NCBI RefSeq assembly: GCF_036013915.1 | Contig: NZ_CP107899.1 | Coordinates: forward strand, 5,952,001-6,016,000 | DNA from: Streptomyces sp. NBC_00464 | GTDB taxonomy: Bacteria > Actinomycetota > Actinomycetes > Streptomycetales > Streptomycetaceae | Length of the DNA: 64,000 nt | Direction of reading: 5' to 3' | Part shown: in pieces, positions 27,444 to 35,206 of the stretch | Numbering within the stretch: the stretch's first letter is position 1 | Layout: every line of letters begins with the position of its first letter | Program-made: the position numbers and the translations under genes | The notes under the pieces: model-generated | What the model was told of the DNA's origin: nothing | Database searches by the model: none | Seen by the model: only the letters and a program-made list of their open reading frames with translations

Positions 27444-27526
27444 CAGCCCGTCCGGCGTTTGAGGACGGAGCGGCAGCCGGGTTCGCCCGCAGCACCGCTT
27501 CCGTCCTCAAGCGCCGGACGGGCTTG
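27444..27526. repeat. inverted pair of the dispersed intergenic repeat with T-run
   Basis: CAGCCCGTCCGGCGTTTGAGG (from 27444) and its near-mirror CCTCAAGCGCCGGACGGGCTTG (ending 27526) can pair into a long stem, and TTTTTT follows directly. It should act as a terminator for the helicase. The second arm also carries the stop codon and last codons of the ankyrin gene on the other strand. Confidence 0.85.
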
Positions 27527-28517
27527 TTTTTTCGCCCGGACGGGTTTGTTCAGTCGCCCCCAGCCGCGCCAGCACCTCCGCACCGAACGCCCGCCGCAAC
27601 GGATCATCCGCCGCACACCATGCGGCGGCCACCTGGCGGGTCTCCTCCCCGCCGCGCTCGCACAGCGCCTCGGCCGACGCCCGCCAGTTCTCCAGCTCCG
27701 GACCACCGGACCGCAGAGCCCGCCGCGCCAGTTCCTCGAAAGGTGCGGAGAGGCCCAGCTCCCTCTCCAGCACCGTGGCGATCGCGCCGTGCCCCGTCTG
27801 CTGGTCCCGGCCCGCGGACGGCCGCCCGTCGCGGACCAGTTCGACGGTCAGCGTCTCCCCGCCGTCGACGACGGTCCGGTCCACCACGACCTCGTACGCG
27901 TCCCCGTCCCCGTACAACTCCCGCAGACCCGCCCGCATCTCCTGCTCCAGGTCGGTGTCCAGCATGCGCCTCGCCTCGCCGAGCGCCTCCTCGACCGCGC
28001 CCTCCGCCGCCCCCGCACCGTGCCGCAGCAGCACGCGGACCGTCGGCAGAGAGCCCCGACGGGCGGCGAGCAGCAGCGGCGACTCGCCCTCCGGACCCGG
28101 CAGACACGCGTCGGCGCCGTACGCCAGCAGCACCTCGGCGGTCCGCGCGTGACCGAGCCCCACCGCCCACCGCAGCGCCGTGAACCCGAACTGCTCGCGC
28201 AGATCCGGCCGCGCCCCGGCCGCCAGCAGCGTCTCGACCACCTCCGTGTGCCCGCCGCACGCCGCCCCGCACAGCGGCAGATCGCCCGACTCGGGACCGC
28301 ACGCCCGGTCGGGATCGGCGCCCGCCGCGAGAAGCAGCCGCACCACCCCCGGCCGGTCCGACACCGCCGCGAGATAGAGCGCGCTCGCACCGTCCTCATC
28401 CACCGACTCGGCGGGCACACCGGCGCGGAGCAGCCGTACGACGGCGTTCTCACCCTCGTACAACGCATCGAACAGGCTCGGCCCGCCCCCTGCCGCCGCC
28501 ATCGGAACTTCTGTCAT
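27507..28517 (-). CDS. ankyrin-repeat protein
   Basis: The 336-residue product has about five ankyrin repeats in its first 190 residues: LFDALYEGENAVVRLLRAGV, SALYLAAVSDRPGVVRLLLA, LCGAACGGHTEVVETLLAAG, ALRWAVGLGHARTAEVLLAY and LLLAARRGSLPTVRVLLRHG. A mixed C-terminal region with no recognised domain follows. Such proteins usually mediate protein-protein contacts. The start is ATG 28517 or 28502. The first has no ribosome site and may be leaderless (TATTAC lies about ten bases before it). The last codons and TGA lie inside an intergenic repeat, suggesting the natural C-terminus was changed by the repeat. Confidence 0.85.
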   Translation of the reverse strand: MTEVPMAAAGGGPSLFDALYEGENAVVRLLRAGVPAESVDEDGASALYLAAVSDRPGVVRLLLAAGADPDRACGPESGDLPLCGAACGGHTEVVETLLAAGARPDLREQFGFTALRWAVGLGHARTAEVLLAYGADACLPGPEGESPLLLAARRGSLPTVRVLLRHGAGAAEGAVEEALGEARRMLDTDLEQEMRAGLRELYGDGDAYEVVVDRTVVDGGETLTVELVRDGRPSAGRDQQTGHGAIATVLERELGLSAPFEELARRALRSGGPELENWRASAEALCERGGEETRQVAAAWCAADDPLRRAFGAEVLARLGATEQTRPGEKTSPSGA

Positions 28518-28570
28518 ATTTCGACTGTAATACGCCGCGCGCCAGGGCCTCTTGCCCGTGCCGGACCCTC

Positions 28571-29479
28571 TCAGGTGGTGCAGTCCAGCACGGTCCGGCA
28601 CAGGGCGCACCGCGCCCGCACCCGGCCGCGTACCGGAACCCTGTTGCGCTGATGGCAGGTCGGGCACGGGAACGCGACCCGCAGTCCGTCCCCGCCGGCT
28701 TCGAAGGCGTACGGAACCCCGGGACCCGGGGCCGCAGCCGCTCCGGGATGGTCCTGGGCGTACCGCCGGTCCTTGGCGTACCGGCGCCGGCCCGCCCAGC
28801 CCGCGGCCGTCAGCGGTGGCTGCGCACTCTCGCGCAGGGCCTGCGCCCGGCCCTTGGTGTACGCGGTGTACGCCTGCGGGCTGGTGAACCACGGCGAGGG
28901 ATCCTCGTCGAAGGCGAGCGCGCGCTTGGCCAGCACGTACCCGAACTCCTCCGGGGTGAGATAGCCGAGCTTCTGGCTGGACGTGGCGTCCTCCCGGAAC
29001 GCGTCCAGCAACAGCCACCCCGCTCCCAGATAGGCCGCCGCGGTGTCGGTGAGGATCTCGTTGTCACGCGTCCCCGGGAACTCCAGGCCGAGCCGGTGCA
29101 GCAGCACATGCATGACCTCGTGCGACAACGCGGCACCGATGTCCCGGCGATGGGTACGGAAGCGGTCGTTCAGCTCGATGAAGTACTCCGGCCCCGCCGC
29201 GAGTTCGACACTTCCCGCATGCTCCATCGCACGGAACGCCACGACCATCCGGGCATCGGGCAGCCGCAGATGCTGCACCATCGCCCGCGCCACCCGCTGC
29301 GCACCGAGATGCAGGTCGTCCGCGTCGGCGAACGCCGCATCGGCGGGGGCGAGACTCGGGGCGAAGCGGTGGACACCGTCGTACGACAGACGGCGGTACA
29401 GCGCGGTGATCGCCGAGCGGACGGTGGCCAGATGCGGGAAACCGTGCACCACCGGGCTTCCTCGGGGGCTGTCCGGCAC
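28571..29479 (-). CDS. HExxH-motif protein with C-terminal zinc ribbon
   Basis: I do not recognise a named family. The 302-residue product contains SHEVMHVLLH (H120, E121, H124), a zinc-metallopeptidase-type helix. DNEILTDTAAAYLG about 20 residues later could supply a third ligand (E141). Near the C-terminus CPTC ... CALC (about residues 272-294) forms a zinc ribbon. There is no signal peptide or membrane segment, so it is probably cytoplasmic. Start GTG 29479. The stop lies 53 bases before the ankyrin gene on the same strand, so the two may be co-transcribed. The function is unknown. Confidence 0.75.
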   Translation of the reverse strand: MPDSPRGSPVVHGFPHLATVRSAITALYRRLSYDGVHRFAPSLAPADAAFADADDLHLGAQRVARAMVQHLRLPDARMVVAFRAMEHAGSVELAAGPEYFIELNDRFRTHRRDIGAALSHEVMHVLLHRLGLEFPGTRDNEILTDTAAAYLGAGWLLLDAFREDATSSQKLGYLTPEEFGYVLAKRALAFDEDPSPWFTSPQAYTAYTKGRAQALRESAQPPLTAAGWAGRRRYAKDRRYAQDHPGAAAAPGPGVPYAFEAGGDGLRVAFPCPTCHQRNRVPVRGRVRARCALCRTVLDCTT

Positions 29480-29543
29480 GTCCCCACCCCCACTTCGCGA
29501 CGCTCAACTCCTCACCACTGTAGACCGCGGCGGGCGCGACCCG

Positions 29544-31346
29544 TCAGGCCTCGGCGTCCGCCGGGCCGCCCGCCCGTACAGGCACACCCGGCCCCAGCAG
29601 CGCGTACGGTGCCGCCGCGCCCTCCACCTCCAGCACCCACACCTCGTTCACGCCGTCCCGCAGCACCGGACCCGGCACGTACAGCGTCCGCTGCGGGCCC
29701 GCCGACCAGTAGCGCCCGAGGCAGAAGCCGTTGACCCAGACGAACCCACGCGTCCAGCCCGGCAGTTCGAGCCCCGCATGCCCGGCGCCGGACACATCGG
29801 CGACCTCGAACGTGCCCCGGTACAGACCCGTCCCCCCGGACCCGTCGACCGGCACGAACGGGACGCCCGCCACCCCGGCCGGCTCGTCGAACGCGTCGAG
29901 CCGCAGCGCCCGCGCCCGCACCCCGTGCAGGAACTGGCGCTCGTGCAGCACGCCCCCGGTGATCCCCTTCGGCTCGCCGAGGCGCGGCCCGTAATTGACC
30001 CGGCCCAGCGACTCCACCCACAGCTCCACCTCGGCCGGCCCGGCCACCGGCTCCGCCAGGGTGCCGTTCTCCTCGCTCAGGACGCCCCTGCGGACCCCGT
30101 CCACGTACACCAGCGCCCGGTCCGCCAGGCCCGAGACGCCCAGGGTGTACGGGCGGCGCGGACCCGGGACCGCGACCCGGTAGCGCACCAGACCGCGGTC
30201 GACCCCCAGCTCCTCGAACGTGGGCGGCACACCGGACGCCGCCCGCTCCTCGTCGCCCAGCGCGTCCATCACATCGGACAGGGGCGCCCACTCGGTCAGC
30301 TCGGCCCGCACCGGCGCCAGGCCGGCGGGCTCCGGCGGCAGCGGGGGCAGCGGCCCGTCCGCGTACGGGGCGAGGAGCTCCCGGAACAGGCGGAACTTCT
30401 CCGTGGCCCGCCCGTACTCGTCGATCGGCGCGTCGTAGTCGTACGACGTCACCGTCGGCTGCAGGTCCTGGTCCTGGAGCGGCCCCGAGCGGTTGGCACC
30501 CGCCCAGCCGGCGAAGTTCGTCCCCCCGTGCGCCATGTAGATGTTCACCGACGCCCCGCACTCCAGGATCTCCCGCAGCGCGTCGGCGGCCCGCGCCGGA
30601 TCCCGTACGACGGGCGGCGCACCCCAGTGCTCGAACCAGCCGCACCAGAACTCCATGCACATCAACGGACCCGCGCTCTGATGACGACGCAGCACCCGGA
30701 ACGCCTCACGCGCACCCGAACCGAAGTTCGCCGTGGCGAGCAGGCCCGGCACCGAACCGCCCGTGAGCATGTGGTCCTCCGGCCCGTCGGAGGTGAACAG
30801 CGGAACACTCACGCCGAACCCACCGAGCATCGCCGTGACCCGGCTCAGGTAGACCGCGTCGGTGCCGTAACTGCCGTACTCGTTCTCCGCCTGCACCATG
30901 ATCACCGGGCCGCCGCGGTCGATCTGCCGCTCCACCACCTGCGGCATCAGTTCGGCGAACCACCGCTCCACCGCGTCCAGATAGCCCGCGTCCCGGGTCC
31001 GCACCCGCCGGCCGAACCGCCCGGTCACCCACACGGGCAGCCCGCCGTTCTCCCACTCCGCACAGATGTACGGCCCCGGGCGGACGATCGCCCACAGACC
31101 GGCCCGCTGCGCCGCGTCCAGGAAACGGCCGAGCGCCCCGACGTCCCGGAACTCGCCCGGCCGCGGCTCGTGGAGGTTCCACGGCACATACGTCTCGACA
31201 CAGTTCAGGCCCATCGCCCGCAGCATCGACAGCCGGTGCTCCCACTGCGCCTCGTGCACCCGGAAATAGTGCAGGGCCCCCGACAGCAGCCGTACGGGCT
31301 TCCCGTCGAGCCGGAAGTGGTCGTCCCCCACGGTGAAGTCAGCCAT
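29544..31346 (-). CDS. beta-galactosidase, glycoside hydrolase family 35
   Basis: GH35 retaining enzymes remove terminal beta-galactose. The 600-residue product has the TIM barrel at the N-terminus: LLSGALHYFRVHEAQWEHRL, VETYVPWNLHEP and RPGPYICAEWENGGLP. The acid/base is E156 in QAENEYGSYG and the nucleophile is E232 in CMEFWCGWFEHWG. Beta-sandwich domains follow, ending with WTRGFVWVNGFCLGRYW, the usual C-terminal jelly-roll signature. No signal peptide is present, so it should act inside the cell on imported sugars. ATG 31346 has AGGAGAG upstream. The divergent AraC regulator is its likely controller. Confidence 0.93.
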   Translation of the reverse strand: MADFTVGDDHFRLDGKPVRLLSGALHYFRVHEAQWEHRLSMLRAMGLNCVETYVPWNLHEPRPGEFRDVGALGRFLDAAQRAGLWAIVRPGPYICAEWENGGLPVWVTGRFGRRVRTRDAGYLDAVERWFAELMPQVVERQIDRGGPVIMVQAENEYGSYGTDAVYLSRVTAMLGGFGVSVPLFTSDGPEDHMLTGGSVPGLLATANFGSGAREAFRVLRRHQSAGPLMCMEFWCGWFEHWGAPPVVRDPARAADALREILECGASVNIYMAHGGTNFAGWAGANRSGPLQDQDLQPTVTSYDYDAPIDEYGRATEKFRLFRELLAPYADGPLPPLPPEPAGLAPVRAELTEWAPLSDVMDALGDEERAASGVPPTFEELGVDRGLVRYRVAVPGPRRPYTLGVSGLADRALVYVDGVRRGVLSEENGTLAEPVAGPAEVELWVESLGRVNYGPRLGEPKGITGGVLHERQFLHGVRARALRLDAFDEPAGVAGVPFVPVDGSGGTGLYRGTFEVADVSGAGHAGLELPGWTRGFVWVNGFCLGRYWSAGPQRTLYVPGPVLRDGVNEVWVLEVEGAAAPYALLGPGVPVRAGGPADAEA

Positions 31347-31512
31347 CGTGCTCGTTCTCTCCTGTGCGCGCGGTCCCGTGAACGCCGCGCTGCGCGGCCC
31401 GGTACGAGCGGAACGCGGCGTGTGACGGAGCGGGCGAACCCGGGAGGAATGTCACGGCCCAGCCTCACCCCTGGCGTGCGGCCGGTCCATGGACAAAGAT
31501 CACTGCTGATTG

Positions 31513-31560
31513 GACGCAGCACACGACGCAACACACGACGCAGCACACGACGCCGCACGT
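31513..31560. repeat. 12-base tandem repeat in the beta-galactosidase/AraC intergenic region
   Basis: Four head-to-tail units follow the pattern GACGCARCACAC (the last degenerates to GACGCCGCACGT). They lie between divergent genes, 32 bases before the AraC-type start. Tandem sites in such a place are often regulator binding sites. Here they may serve the AraC protein itself. Confidence 0.7.
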
Positions 31561-31591
31561 CACATGGCCGCGAACGGAGGAGCGAAGGCCG

Positions 31592-32470
31592 ATGTACCAC
31601 ACCTGGATGCGCTTCTTCACCCCGAGCCCGCTCCACCACCGCCTCGGCCTGGTCTGCCTGGGGGTCGGACTGCAGCACGGCACGCTGCCGACCGTCGGCC
31701 CCCGCACCCTGGACCACCACGTGGCCGTCGTCATCAGCGCGGGCAGCGGATGGTTCACGGGGCCGGACGGGCGCCGGGTGCCCGTCACCGCGCCCAGCCT
31801 GATCTGGCTGACCCCCGGCACCCCGCACCACTACGGCGCCGACCCGGTCACCGGCTGGGACGAGAGCTTCGTCGACTTCAGCGGGCCCGCCACCGCCACG
31901 TACACCGAGCTCGGCTACATCGAACCGGACCGCCCCCTCGTCCCCCTCGCCGACACCGCGGCCCCGCGAGCCGCCGTCGGCCGGATGGTGCGGGCGGCCC
32001 GGCGCGGTAATCCGCTGCTGGAGGTGGAGACGGGGGCGGCCGTACACGAACTCCTCGTCGCGCTCCGCCGGGCGCGCGCCGACGTCAGCCCCGACGGCGA
32101 CCCGGTGCTGCAGGCCCTGGCCCGTGACGCCTTCCAGTCGCTCTCCGTCGCCGAGCACGCCGCCCGGCACGGCATGACACCCGCCGAACTGCGCACGGCG
32201 GTGCGGCGGGGGGCCGGCTGCAGCCCGAAGGACTACCTCCTCACCATCCGGCTCGGCCGCGCCAAGGAGCTCCTGGCCACCGGCGACCTGCCTGTCGCGG
32301 CCGTCGCCCGCCGCGTGGGGTACGACGACCCGGCGTACTTCTCCCGTCTGTTCGCCCGTCGCGTCGGCATGGCACCGGTGCGTTTCCGCGAACAGCAGGG
32401 CCGCAGTGTGCCGGGCGGCTGGAGCGACCGGGTCCCGGACCCGGAACACCCTCCGACGATCACGCCGTAG
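31592..32470 (+). CDS. AraC-family transcriptional regulator
   Basis: The 292-residue product has an N-terminal cupin-like sensing domain (about 1-160, with APSLIWLTPGTPHHYGADP typical of sugar-responsive AraC proteins). Its C-terminal double HTH runs from about 195 to 280, with SVAEHAARHGMTPAEL in the first HTH and VAAVARRVGYDDPAYFSRLF in the second. ATG 31592 has GGAGGAG upstream. Divergent placement from the GH35 gene suggests it controls that gene in response to a galactoside. This is inferred from position only. Confidence 0.9.
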   Translation: MYHTWMRFFTPSPLHHRLGLVCLGVGLQHGTLPTVGPRTLDHHVAVVISAGSGWFTGPDGRRVPVTAPSLIWLTPGTPHHYGADPVTGWDESFVDFSGPATATYTELGYIEPDRPLVPLADTAAPRAAVGRMVRAARRGNPLLEVETGAAVHELLVALRRARADVSPDGDPVLQALARDAFQSLSVAEHAARHGMTPAELRTAVRRGAGCSPKDYLLTIRLGRAKELLATGDLPVAAVARRVGYDDPAYFSRLFARRVGMAPVRFREQQGRSVPGGWSDRVPDPEHPPTITP

Positions 32471-32495
32471 CCGGCTCCCTCTAAGCTCACTGACC

Positions 32496-32834
32496 ATGAC
32501 CACGAGCGACATCGACGATTCCGTAGGCGCCGAGCTGAACCGGCTGCGCGAGAGCATCGACAACATCGACGCGGCTGTTGTCCATATGCTCGCCGAGCGC
32601 TTCAAGTGCACCCAGCAGGTCGGCCACCTCAAGGCCGCCCATCACCTTCCCCCGGCCGACCCGGCCCGCGAGTCCCGCCAGATCACGCGGCTGCGCCAGC
32701 TGGCGGAGAGCGCCCATCTGGACCCGGCGTTCGCCGAGAAGCTGCTGAACTTCGTCGTGGCCGAGGTCATCCGCCATCACGAGCGGATCGCGGAGGAGTC
32801 GGCGGCGAACGGGGCGGGCGGCGCGGGGGCGTGA
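32496..32834 (+). CDS. chorismate mutase, AroQ type
   Basis: This enzyme rearranges chorismate to prephenate for phenylalanine and tyrosine synthesis. The 112-residue single-domain product has the AroQ helical pattern: LNRLRESIDNIDAAVVHMLA, then AERFKCTQQVGHLKA with the substrate-contacting Arg and Lys, then ESRQITRLRQLAE and the last helix NFVVAEVIRHHE. ATG 32496 is chosen over the longer open frame, giving the normal length. Its stop overlaps the next start by four bases (GTGA). The unlinked trp operon in this window uses the same precursor. Confidence 0.92.
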   Translation: MTTSDIDDSVGAELNRLRESIDNIDAAVVHMLAERFKCTQQVGHLKAAHHLPPADPARESRQITRLRQLAESAHLDPAFAEKLLNFVVAEVIRHHERIAEESAANGAGGAGA

Positions 32835-33445
32835 GGGGAGGCGAGGACGGCCGCATCCATCCCTGGCGCGACCTGCTCCAGCGGTGGAGTGACGAGTGGC
32901 TGGACCCGGTCCTGCACGAGCAGGAGCGGCATGAGCCGTTTCCGGCGGAGGTGCGGGCGGCTCGCTGGCTGGGAGGGCCGGGAGCGACCCCGGGGGAGCT
33001 GGCCGGGCTTGAGGAGCGTCTGGGGGCCGGGCTGCCGCCCAGCTATCGCCAGTTTCTGCAGACCAGTAACGGGTGGCTCGACACGACGAACGAGATCGCA
33101 CGGCTGCTGCCCGCCCGGGAGGTCGGCCGGGTCGGGGATGTCGATCCGGAGCTTGTCGGGGGCTGGGGTGATGACCGGGGCCGGATCGAGGTGCCCGACG
33201 AGGAGTACTTCGTCTACGGCGACGAGCAGGACTGCTGTGCCATCCGGACCGAGTATCTGAGTGACATGCTCAAGATCAGCGATACGCCCGAGGCGGGGGA
33301 CGTCTACCTGCTCAACCCGCACGTCGTCACGCCCGAAGGCGAGTGGGAGGCCTGGTATCTCGCCCACTGGCTGCCGGGAGCCGTACGGTACCGGTCGTTC
33401 TGGGAGCTCATGAACGACGAGTACCGGAGTTTCCGCGGCGACTGA
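32831..33445 (+). CDS. SMI1/KNR4 (SUKH) family protein
   Basis: The 204-residue product has the SUKH fold pattern: LAGLEERLGAGLPPSYRQFL then QTSNGW, with further conserved segments RLLPAREV, YFVYGDEQD and GDVYLLNPHVVTPEGEWEAW. In bacteria this superfamily includes immunity proteins against polymorphic toxins. Many genome copies have no known toxin partner. GTG 32831 overlaps the chorismate mutase stop, so the two genes are coupled, which is an odd pairing. No toxin gene adjoins it. Codons here end mostly in G or T, unlike its upstream neighbour. Confidence 0.83.
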   Translation: MRGGEDGRIHPWRDLLQRWSDEWLDPVLHEQERHEPFPAEVRAARWLGGPGATPGELAGLEERLGAGLPPSYRQFLQTSNGWLDTTNEIARLLPAREVGRVGDVDPELVGGWGDDRGRIEVPDEEYFVYGDEQDCCAIRTEYLSDMLKISDTPEAGDVYLLNPHVVTPEGEWEAWYLAHWLPGAVRYRSFWELMNDEYRSFRGD

Positions 33446-33457
33446 GGGCGAGACCCC

Positions 33458-34894
33458 TCACGGCGAGATCTCCTCCAGCGGCCGGTTCGCCGTCTCCTCC
33501 GCCAGCGTTCCCGCCACCACCGCACCCACCACGGCCACCGCCCCCAGCATCACGAACACCGCGGTGACACTGTCGCCGGCCGCGTAGACCACGCCCACCA
33601 GGATCGGGCCGAGGATCACGCCGAGGCGGTTGACCGCGCCGCCGACGCTGCAGCCCAGGGCGCGCATCCGGGTCGGGTAGAGCTCGGGCGTGTACAGGTA
33701 CAGGCAGATGTTGGAGCCGAAGAAGCCGACTGCCGAGAGCGAGGTCCAGATCAGGACCTGGGCGGGGGTGCCGGCGCCGAGCGCGGCCAGGGTCAGCAGG
33801 AGCGCGGCCGAGGCGCCGAGGCAGATCGCGAAGATCCGGCGGCGGCCCAGGACGTCCACCGTGAGGGCGACGATCAGGCAGCCGAGCAGACCGGCGACCG
33901 AGGTCACCGTGGAGTAGAGGAGGGCGTCGGAGAGGGTGAGGCCGTACTCGTCCTTGTAGATGCTCGGCAGCCAGGACGTCACGCCGTAGTTGACGAAGTA
34001 GCCGGTGAACCAGATCACGCCGACCACGAGCGTGCGGCGCCGGTACCGGCCGGTGAACAGGCCGCGGATTCCGCTTGCGGCGCGTTCCGCCGGGGTGGCG
34101 GCCGTTGCGGCGGGCGCCGGGGCGGTGGAGGCGGAGGCGACCGGGCGGGGGAGTGGTTCGCCCGTTGCCGCCGATACCTTGGCCTCGATCCCGGTCATGA
34201 CCGCATCGGCTTCTTCCAGCCGCCCGCGCTCCGCCAGCCAGCGCGGCGACTCCGGGACCTTGCGCTGGACGAGGAAGGCCAGCAGGCCGGGCACGGCGGC
34301 GATCGCGAACATCACGCGCCAGCCCGCCGCCGGGACCACCCAGGCCGCGACCAGGGCGCCGATGGTGAGGCCGGCCGGGAAGACGAGTTCGTACAGCAGG
34401 ACGAAGCGGCCCCGTTTGAAGCTCCGGGTGATCTCGCTGATGAAGGCCGCCGCCACCGGCACCTCGCCCCCGATGGCCAGCCCCTGGAGGAAGCGCAGGG
34501 CCAGGAACGGGGTGAGTGAGGTGCAGGCGGTCAGCGCCAGGCTCGCGACGCCGGATGCGGCCACGCAGTACGCGATCACCTTCACCCGGCCGTAGCGGTC
34601 GGCGAGCCGTCCCGACAGCAGGGCGCCGACGAGCATGCCGGCCGAGCCGACCGTGAGGACCGCGGTGGCGTCGCCCGTGGACAGCTGCCACTCGTCGCGG
34701 AGCTCCGGCAGCGCGTAGGCGATCAGCAGCTGGTCGAAGGCTTCGAAGAAGGTGACGACACCCACGATCAGGCGGACGGTGACGTGCCAGCGGGAGAGCG
34801 GCAGGCGCTCGAAGCGGGCGGCGATGGTGGCGCGGGTGGTGCCGGCCGGCGAGGAGCCGGGGGCGGCGGCGTCCTTCGAGGTGTCGGTGCTCAT
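33458..34894 (-). CDS. MFS transporter, sugar/aromatic-acid porter type
   Basis: The 478-residue product has twelve predicted membrane segments. It carries the family motifs GRLADRYGRVKV between segments 2 and 3, PESPRWLAERGR after segment 6, DVLGRRR between 8 and 9, and YTPELYPTRMRALGCS in the second half. This pattern covers sugar porters and aromatic acid:H+ symporters. An alanine/proline-rich central loop separates the halves. ATG 34894 has AGGAGGAA upstream. It is divergent from the catabolic operon at 35207 and shares its palindromic operator region, so import of that pathway's substrate is the natural guess. Confidence 0.9.
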   Translation of the reverse strand: MSTDTSKDAAAPGSSPAGTTRATIAARFERLPLSRWHVTVRLIVGVVTFFEAFDQLLIAYALPELRDEWQLSTGDATAVLTVGSAGMLVGALLSGRLADRYGRVKVIAYCVAASGVASLALTACTSLTPFLALRFLQGLAIGGEVPVAAAFISEITRSFKRGRFVLLYELVFPAGLTIGALVAAWVVPAAGWRVMFAIAAVPGLLAFLVQRKVPESPRWLAERGRLEEADAVMTGIEAKVSAATGEPLPRPVASASTAPAPAATAATPAERAASGIRGLFTGRYRRRTLVVGVIWFTGYFVNYGVTSWLPSIYKDEYGLTLSDALLYSTVTSVAGLLGCLIVALTVDVLGRRRIFAICLGASAALLLTLAALGAGTPAQVLIWTSLSAVGFFGSNICLYLYTPELYPTRMRALGCSVGGAVNRLGVILGPILVGVVYAAGDSVTAVFVMLGAVAVVGAVVAGTLAEETANRPLEEISP

Positions 34895-35206
34895 CCAGGG
34901 GTTCCTCCTGCTCCGCGTGGGGCCGGAGCGGTTGGGGAGCCAGGTGTACGGGGTGGCAGAGGGGACGGGGATGAGCTGAGCGTACGGGTGGGAACGGCCG
35001 CACGGCGCTCGTGAGCTTGTGAAGTCACCCACTGGACTCTGTAAGTGCCTAGCTTTTAAGTGCTTAAGTTTTACCGGTCCGAGGGTGGCGTCCGTCAAGC
35101 CCCTCGGAGGCAAAGGGAGATTTTGCCGAGGGGGCTTGCGGACAATTACTTAAGCGCTTAGATTTTTAGCCCTGAGGTAACCGATTCGATTGCAGGAGGC
35201 CAACTG
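34895..35206. promoter_or_regulatory. divergent promoter region with three TAAGYGCYTA palindromes
   Basis: This 312-base gap has no gene and an A/T-rich core at 35040-35175. Three copies of the palindrome TAAGYGCYTA occur: TAAGTGCCTA (35042-35051), TAAGTGCTTA (35057-35066) and TAAGCGCTTA (35151-35160, perfect). The first two are 15 bases apart and the third is 94 bases beyond the second. They flank a large hairpin. The arrangement fits operators that control both the MFS gene and the plus-strand operon, possibly through looping. The regulator family cannot be named; AAGCGCTT recalls LacI-type sites. The ribosome site GCAGGAGG precedes 35207. Confidence 0.72.
35096..35138. terminator. bulged hairpin between the operator sites
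   Basis: CAAGCCCCTCGG pairs with CCGAGGGGGCTTG (one bulge), with an inner pairing of GGCAAA and TTTTGCC. It lies between the second and third TAAGYGCYTA sites in the divergent promoter region. It may insulate the two transcription units or act in a leader RNA. Confidence 0.5.

Noticed and set aside
32606..33445. Longer SMI1/KNR4 frame starting inside chorismate mutase
   Set aside because: The extra 75 residues are the chorismate mutase gene read in another phase. GTG 32831 with four-base overlap is the natural start.
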